Source: an uncultured Lachnospiraceae bacterium (lineage in GTDB: Bacteria > Bacillota > Clostridia > Lachnospirales > Lachnospiraceae). From it: 64,000 bases of DNA. A program made the position numbers and the translations under genes. The first letter of the stretch is position 1. Each line of letters begins with the position of its first letter. The stretch spans positions 16,143-80,142 of the forward strand of contig CAJTSB010000013.1 of assembly GCA_910578825.1 (NCBI GenBank), read 5' to 3'. Positions 60,953-64,000 of this stretch are shown piece by piece. The notes beneath the pieces are model-generated. The model did no database searches and was not told the origin of the DNA. It saw nothing but the letters and a program-made list of their open reading frames with translations.

Positions 60953-62257
60953 ATGCTGAAACCACTGTCAAAAAAATTGAATACCCTTTTTATCACAACA
61001 ATTATGTTAATTATTACCTCAATTATGATTATACTCTGCAAAAATTACATCCATATGGAGCAATCAAATGAACTTATTTTTTTTCAGAGAATGGTTACGC
61101 AGATGATGTATCAACTTGAAGATAACAGCCATGCTTTTAAATCCGTTGTGGATTCCTACCATGAATACAGACATCCGATATTTTGCTATGTACAAAATAC
61201 TTCTGGAAAGATGGTATACCAAACAGATTCTGACTTTCCTACCGATGCAGACATTCTTTTAGAGCGTTTCCGCATACAGACCGGCAAAGAGGATACTTTC
61301 ATAATAGCAAATGATAATAAACCGACTACCGACCAAAGCGGTATATTTGAGTTTAACGGAACGAAAAATGACAGCTATTTAGGGATCCTTGCAACAATTG
61401 TAATGCCAAATGACACGGCTTACCATTTGTCACTGATTTACAGGCAGCAGTCCTTATTTGATATTTTAACAAGACAGGCTTTCCTTTATGTTACCTTATG
61501 GTCTCTTTCACTTATTGCCGTAACGATTATGAGCCATTTGTTAATAAAGAAAGCATTAAAACCAACGGAAGTTATGTTGAAAAGCCAGAAAGATTTTATA
61601 GCTTCCGCATCACATGAATTAAAATCGCCGCTCGCCGTTATTCTGGCAAACACGGAAAAACTGGAACAACTACAAATAGAGAATACGGAATATAGAAAAT
61701 CAATTAAAATATTAGACAAGGAATGCATGAGAATGTCAAAACTGGTCAGAGATATGCTGCTTCTGGCTTCTTCTGATGCAAAATCATGGACATTATGCAA
61801 AAATACCATTGACATAGACACATTGTTAATCTCCTTATACGAAACTTACGAACCAATCTGTATCAGTAAAAATATTTGTCTGCGCCTGGAAATCAGTGAA
61901 ACCAGTTATCCTGAATTCTGTGCGGATGGCGAACGGCTTTTTCAAATATTGACAATTTATATGGAAAATGCCGTTCACCATTCCATAAACAATAAACAAA
62001 TTGAAATTAAAACAGCGGTAACGGCAAAACATATCACATTTTTCGTAGCAGACCATGGAAAAGGCATTCGTGAAGAAGATAAGCCGTATATTTTTAACCG
62101 TTTTTATTGCGCCGAAAAATCAAGGACAGATAAATCAAATTTTGGATTAGGACTTAGCATAGCGGACGAACTTGCAAAAATGATGAATGGTAAAGTGGGC
62201 TGTAAAGATACGGATGGGGGCGGGGCTACATTCTTTGTCACACTTCCTTTGAAGTAG
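60953..62257 (+). CDS. Sensor histidine kinase of the ABC module
   Basis: A 434-residue membrane kinase. Helices at about 12-31 and 177-198 flank an extracellular sensor of about 145 residues. There is no typical HAMP; a short linker (KKALKPTEVMLKSQKDF) leads to the phospho-acceptor IASASHELKSPLAVILAN. ATP-binding blocks are MENAVHHSINN, VADHGKGIREED and NFGLGLSIADELAKMM. The start follows GGAGGTTCAAA. Notably A/T-rich compared with the left part of the window. Confidence 0.93.
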   Translation: MLKPLSKKLNTLFITTIMLIITSIMIILCKNYIHMEQSNELIFFQRMVTQMMYQLEDNSHAFKSVVDSYHEYRHPIFCYVQNTSGKMVYQTDSDFPTDADILLERFRIQTGKEDTFIIANDNKPTTDQSGIFEFNGTKNDSYLGILATIVMPNDTAYHLSLIYRQQSLFDILTRQAFLYVTLWSLSLIAVTIMSHLLIKKALKPTEVMLKSQKDFIASASHELKSPLAVILANTEKLEQLQIENTEYRKSIKILDKECMRMSKLVRDMLLLASSDAKSWTLCKNTIDIDTLLISLYETYEPICISKNICLRLEISETSYPEFCADGERLFQILTIYMENAVHHSINNKQIEIKTAVTAKHITFFVADHGKGIREEDKPYIFNRFYCAEKSRTDKSNFGLGLSIADELAKMMNGKVGCKDTDGGGATFFVTLPLK

Positions 62258-62268
62258 TCTTAAATGAG

Positions 62269-64000
62269 TTATAAATTACTGATTGCCCTTTCCAATCTCT
62301 TAATTCGTTCTTTCATGTCCTGGACTTCCTTTTGCAGGTCCCGGTTTTCTTCCTGCAATGTTTGATGTTCCTTTTGCAGAGTTTGGATTTCTGTACGTAA
62401 AGAGCCATTTTCCCTATAAAGCTTTTGTACCATATGCATATTCCACATCGTGAATTCCGTGTAGATAAGCCCCATGGGATCCTCCAGCCCACAGTAATCA
62501 TCGTTTTTTGGGCTGTCTGACATCTGCACAAACCCGCCAAAATCCTGTGTGGTGTATCCGTGCTTTTCAAACGCCGACTTAACATCCTGCGCTTTCGCGC
62601 CAAAGTGATAGCGTCCAGAAGAGCCGTTGTTGTATTTAAATGCGCACGGCTTTATATCCATGTAGGTTGCGTCAAATTCGTCAAGCGGCTTAAAGGAGTT
62701 TTTCAATCGTTCATCGGATTGAATTGTAATCCCTCCGTTATTAGGGGCTGTGACAGTCTTCCCCTTAAGTTGCAAAACTGTATTATACGAATTGCTGCCG
62801 GACGTTCCATTCCATCCGATTCCGGTTGTAAGCTGGTTTTCACCAACGGAAATTACATCATGTGAATTTCCGTCCTTATATATGGCATTTATGCTCTGGC
62901 TTGCGACATTCCCGGAACTATCTGTTCTTCTGAGACGTATGCCCTCGTATACCTCGATGGAGCCTCCAGAGGTAAATTCTCCATCCACAAATACTCCCTT
63001 ATCTACGGAAAGGTAATTTGTTCTACCGGATGTCAATACCTCCAATGTTACACTCCTGTTTCCATCTAAATTCCGTATTTTTATTTCATCTATGGCGTCA
63101 AACTTGTTTGCAGTAATGTCTGCCCCGGTAATTGTAGAACCACTGATATTACCACCTGCAGATGTTAGATTTCCATACTCGTCTATTTTAAATCCACTGC
63201 CGATCCTTAACCCACTGTTACCCAAATATATTCCGGTATTATTTTCAAAGGTGGCATTATCTGTATATAATTCATTTTCTGATATATTAAAATTAGCGAT
63301 TTTACCTATTTTAGTCGCAATTAGTTTATCAGCCGTCACACTCCCTTTCACTGATAATGTATTATTTTTATAAGCCAGGTTTCCCCCTGCATAATCAAAT
63401 TCACCATTAGTTAAATCAATCATGCTGCCAGATTTATCAGGGATATAATTTGCAGACTTAATAACTCCATCCTTCAATACCAAATTTCCTTCTTTATAGC
63501 TAAATCCACCATCTGCAAAGCTGAAACTCCCATCCCTCAGATCTATGATACTGCCTTTTTCTTCCCCGGTTCCTTCATCTTTTTCATAATCATGTGACTT
63601 AATCACGCCATTGGTAATCGTAATTCCATCGCCGTCGATATGCACAGAGCCTTGTTTGTTACTAATGTCAAGATTATTTCCGGCGATCATTTCACCAACA
63701 AGAGCAGGAGCACCGACCCCATACCTCATTTCATATTCCCTGGTGAGTGGGTTGTAGATGGGGAATTCCCCAATCGCCATCTTGACACTTTTCCAGTTAT
63801 CGTCTGTGAATGCCATGATGTTCCCAGTAATTCGCAGCTGCTTGTCACCATAGAATCCCTCGTCATCCATCCTCTTGCAAAGGATGCCGGATGAATTCAT
63901 CGTGACCTCATTGCTGTCATTGTTCGTGAGCATTGCCTTTGATGCATTCAGTCCATTGTCATATATGTCAGCAACCTCATTCCTCGCATCTGCCCCCTGT
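62269..64000 (-). CDS. Prophage tail-fibre protein with C-terminal S74 chaperone domain (5' end outside window)
   Basis: The frame is open from the right window edge to the stop at 62269 (over 570 residues). Most of it consists of repeating beta-type turns (DGSFSFADGGFSYKEGN, NGEFDYAGGNLAYKNN), as in phage fibres. Near the end, SDERLKNSFKPLDEFDATYM and GRYHFGAKAQDVKSAFEKHG match the S74 intramolecular chaperone that trimerises a fibre and then cuts itself off; the serine of SDERLK is the expected nucleophile. A coiled coil with LQKEHQTLQEENRDLQKE ends the protein. It marks the edge of a prophage extending to the right. Confidence 0.85.
   Translation of the reverse strand, partial: QGADARNEVADIYDNGLNASKAMLTNNDSNEVTMNSSGILCKRMDDEGFYGDKQLRITGNIMAFTDDNWKSVKMAIGEFPIYNPLTREYEMRYGVGAPALVGEMIAGNNLDISNKQGSVHIDGDGITITNGVIKSHDYEKDEGTGEEKGSIIDLRDGSFSFADGGFSYKEGNLVLKDGVIKSANYIPDKSGSMIDLTNGEFDYAGGNLAYKNNTLSVKGSVTADKLIATKIGKIANFNISENELYTDNATFENNTGIYLGNSGLRIGSGFKIDEYGNLTSAGGNISGSTITGADITANKFDAIDEIKIRNLDGNRSVTLEVLTSGRTNYLSVDKGVFVDGEFTSGGSIEVYEGIRLRRTDSSGNVASQSINAIYKDGNSHDVISVGENQLTTGIGWNGTSGSNSYNTVLQLKGKTVTAPNNGGITIQSDERLKNSFKPLDEFDATYMDIKPCAFKYNNGSSGRYHFGAKAQDVKSAFEKHGYTTQDFGGFVQMSDSPKNDDYCGLEDPMGLIYTEFTMWNMHMVQKLYRENGSLRTEIQTLQKEHQTLQEENRDLQKEVQDMKERIKRLERAISNL

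Overview
The window looks like a chromosomal segment of a Gram-positive anaerobe of the class Clostridia, most likely Lachnospiraceae. This rests on strong AGGAGG-type ribosome binding sites, a T-box leader, GatCAB next to AspRS, Lachnospiraceae-style surface proteins with Fn3-like tails, and the close match of many small proteins to families I know from that group. The taxonomic call is inference; there is no rRNA gene here.

Left part (1-50.6 kb) is mostly core chromosome, largely minus strand. It holds branched-chain amino acid synthesis (ilvE, ilvB-ilvN), folate/thymidylate synthesis (folA, thyA), carbamoyl phosphate synthase (carB, without carA), a solute symporter with an amidohydrolase, a tRNA-Gly(GCC) with a consensus promoter, a repeat-rich secreted protein, a TetR-ABC-FtsX operon, a DegV protein, a transglutaminase-like lipoprotein, an M18 aminopeptidase, a cold shock protein, lspA, an intracellular subtilisin, clpX, a two-component system, a chemoreceptor, and a T-box-controlled aspS-gatC-gatA-gatB operon. 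That operon probably makes Asn-tRNA(Asn) and/or Gln-tRNA(Gln) by transamidation. After it come a very large secreted glycosidase-like protein, a TtcA-like tRNA thiolase and an ECF sigma/anti-sigma pair.

Right part (50.6-64 kb) is accessory and visibly more A/T-rich. From 50.6 to about 55.2 kb lies a heavily decayed Tn916/Tn1549-type conjugative element. Its remains are an integrase with internal deletions, an excisionase with an internal stop, a RelA/SpoT-domain gene with frameshifts and a DUF6718-like remnant. Its cargo is an intact Fic protein followed by a PD-(D/E)XK-like nuclease gene broken by several one- or two-base slips. The segment is bracketed by an intact low-molecular-weight phosphatase gene and by a diverged copy of that gene's 5' end, so the element may have used this gene as its target. 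Next comes a lipoprotein-permease-permease-ATPase operon divergent from a response regulator/histidine kinase pair, with a perfect 16-bp inverted repeat between them. The window ends inside a prophage tail-fibre gene with a C-terminal S74-type chaperone domain.

No CRISPR array, rRNA operon or intact insertion sequence was seen. The best candidates for something undescribed are the phosphatase-targeted element boundary, the Fic/nuclease pair, a small palindromic element sitting inside the T-box/aspS leader, and the regulatory region of the lipoprotein/ABC/two-component module.
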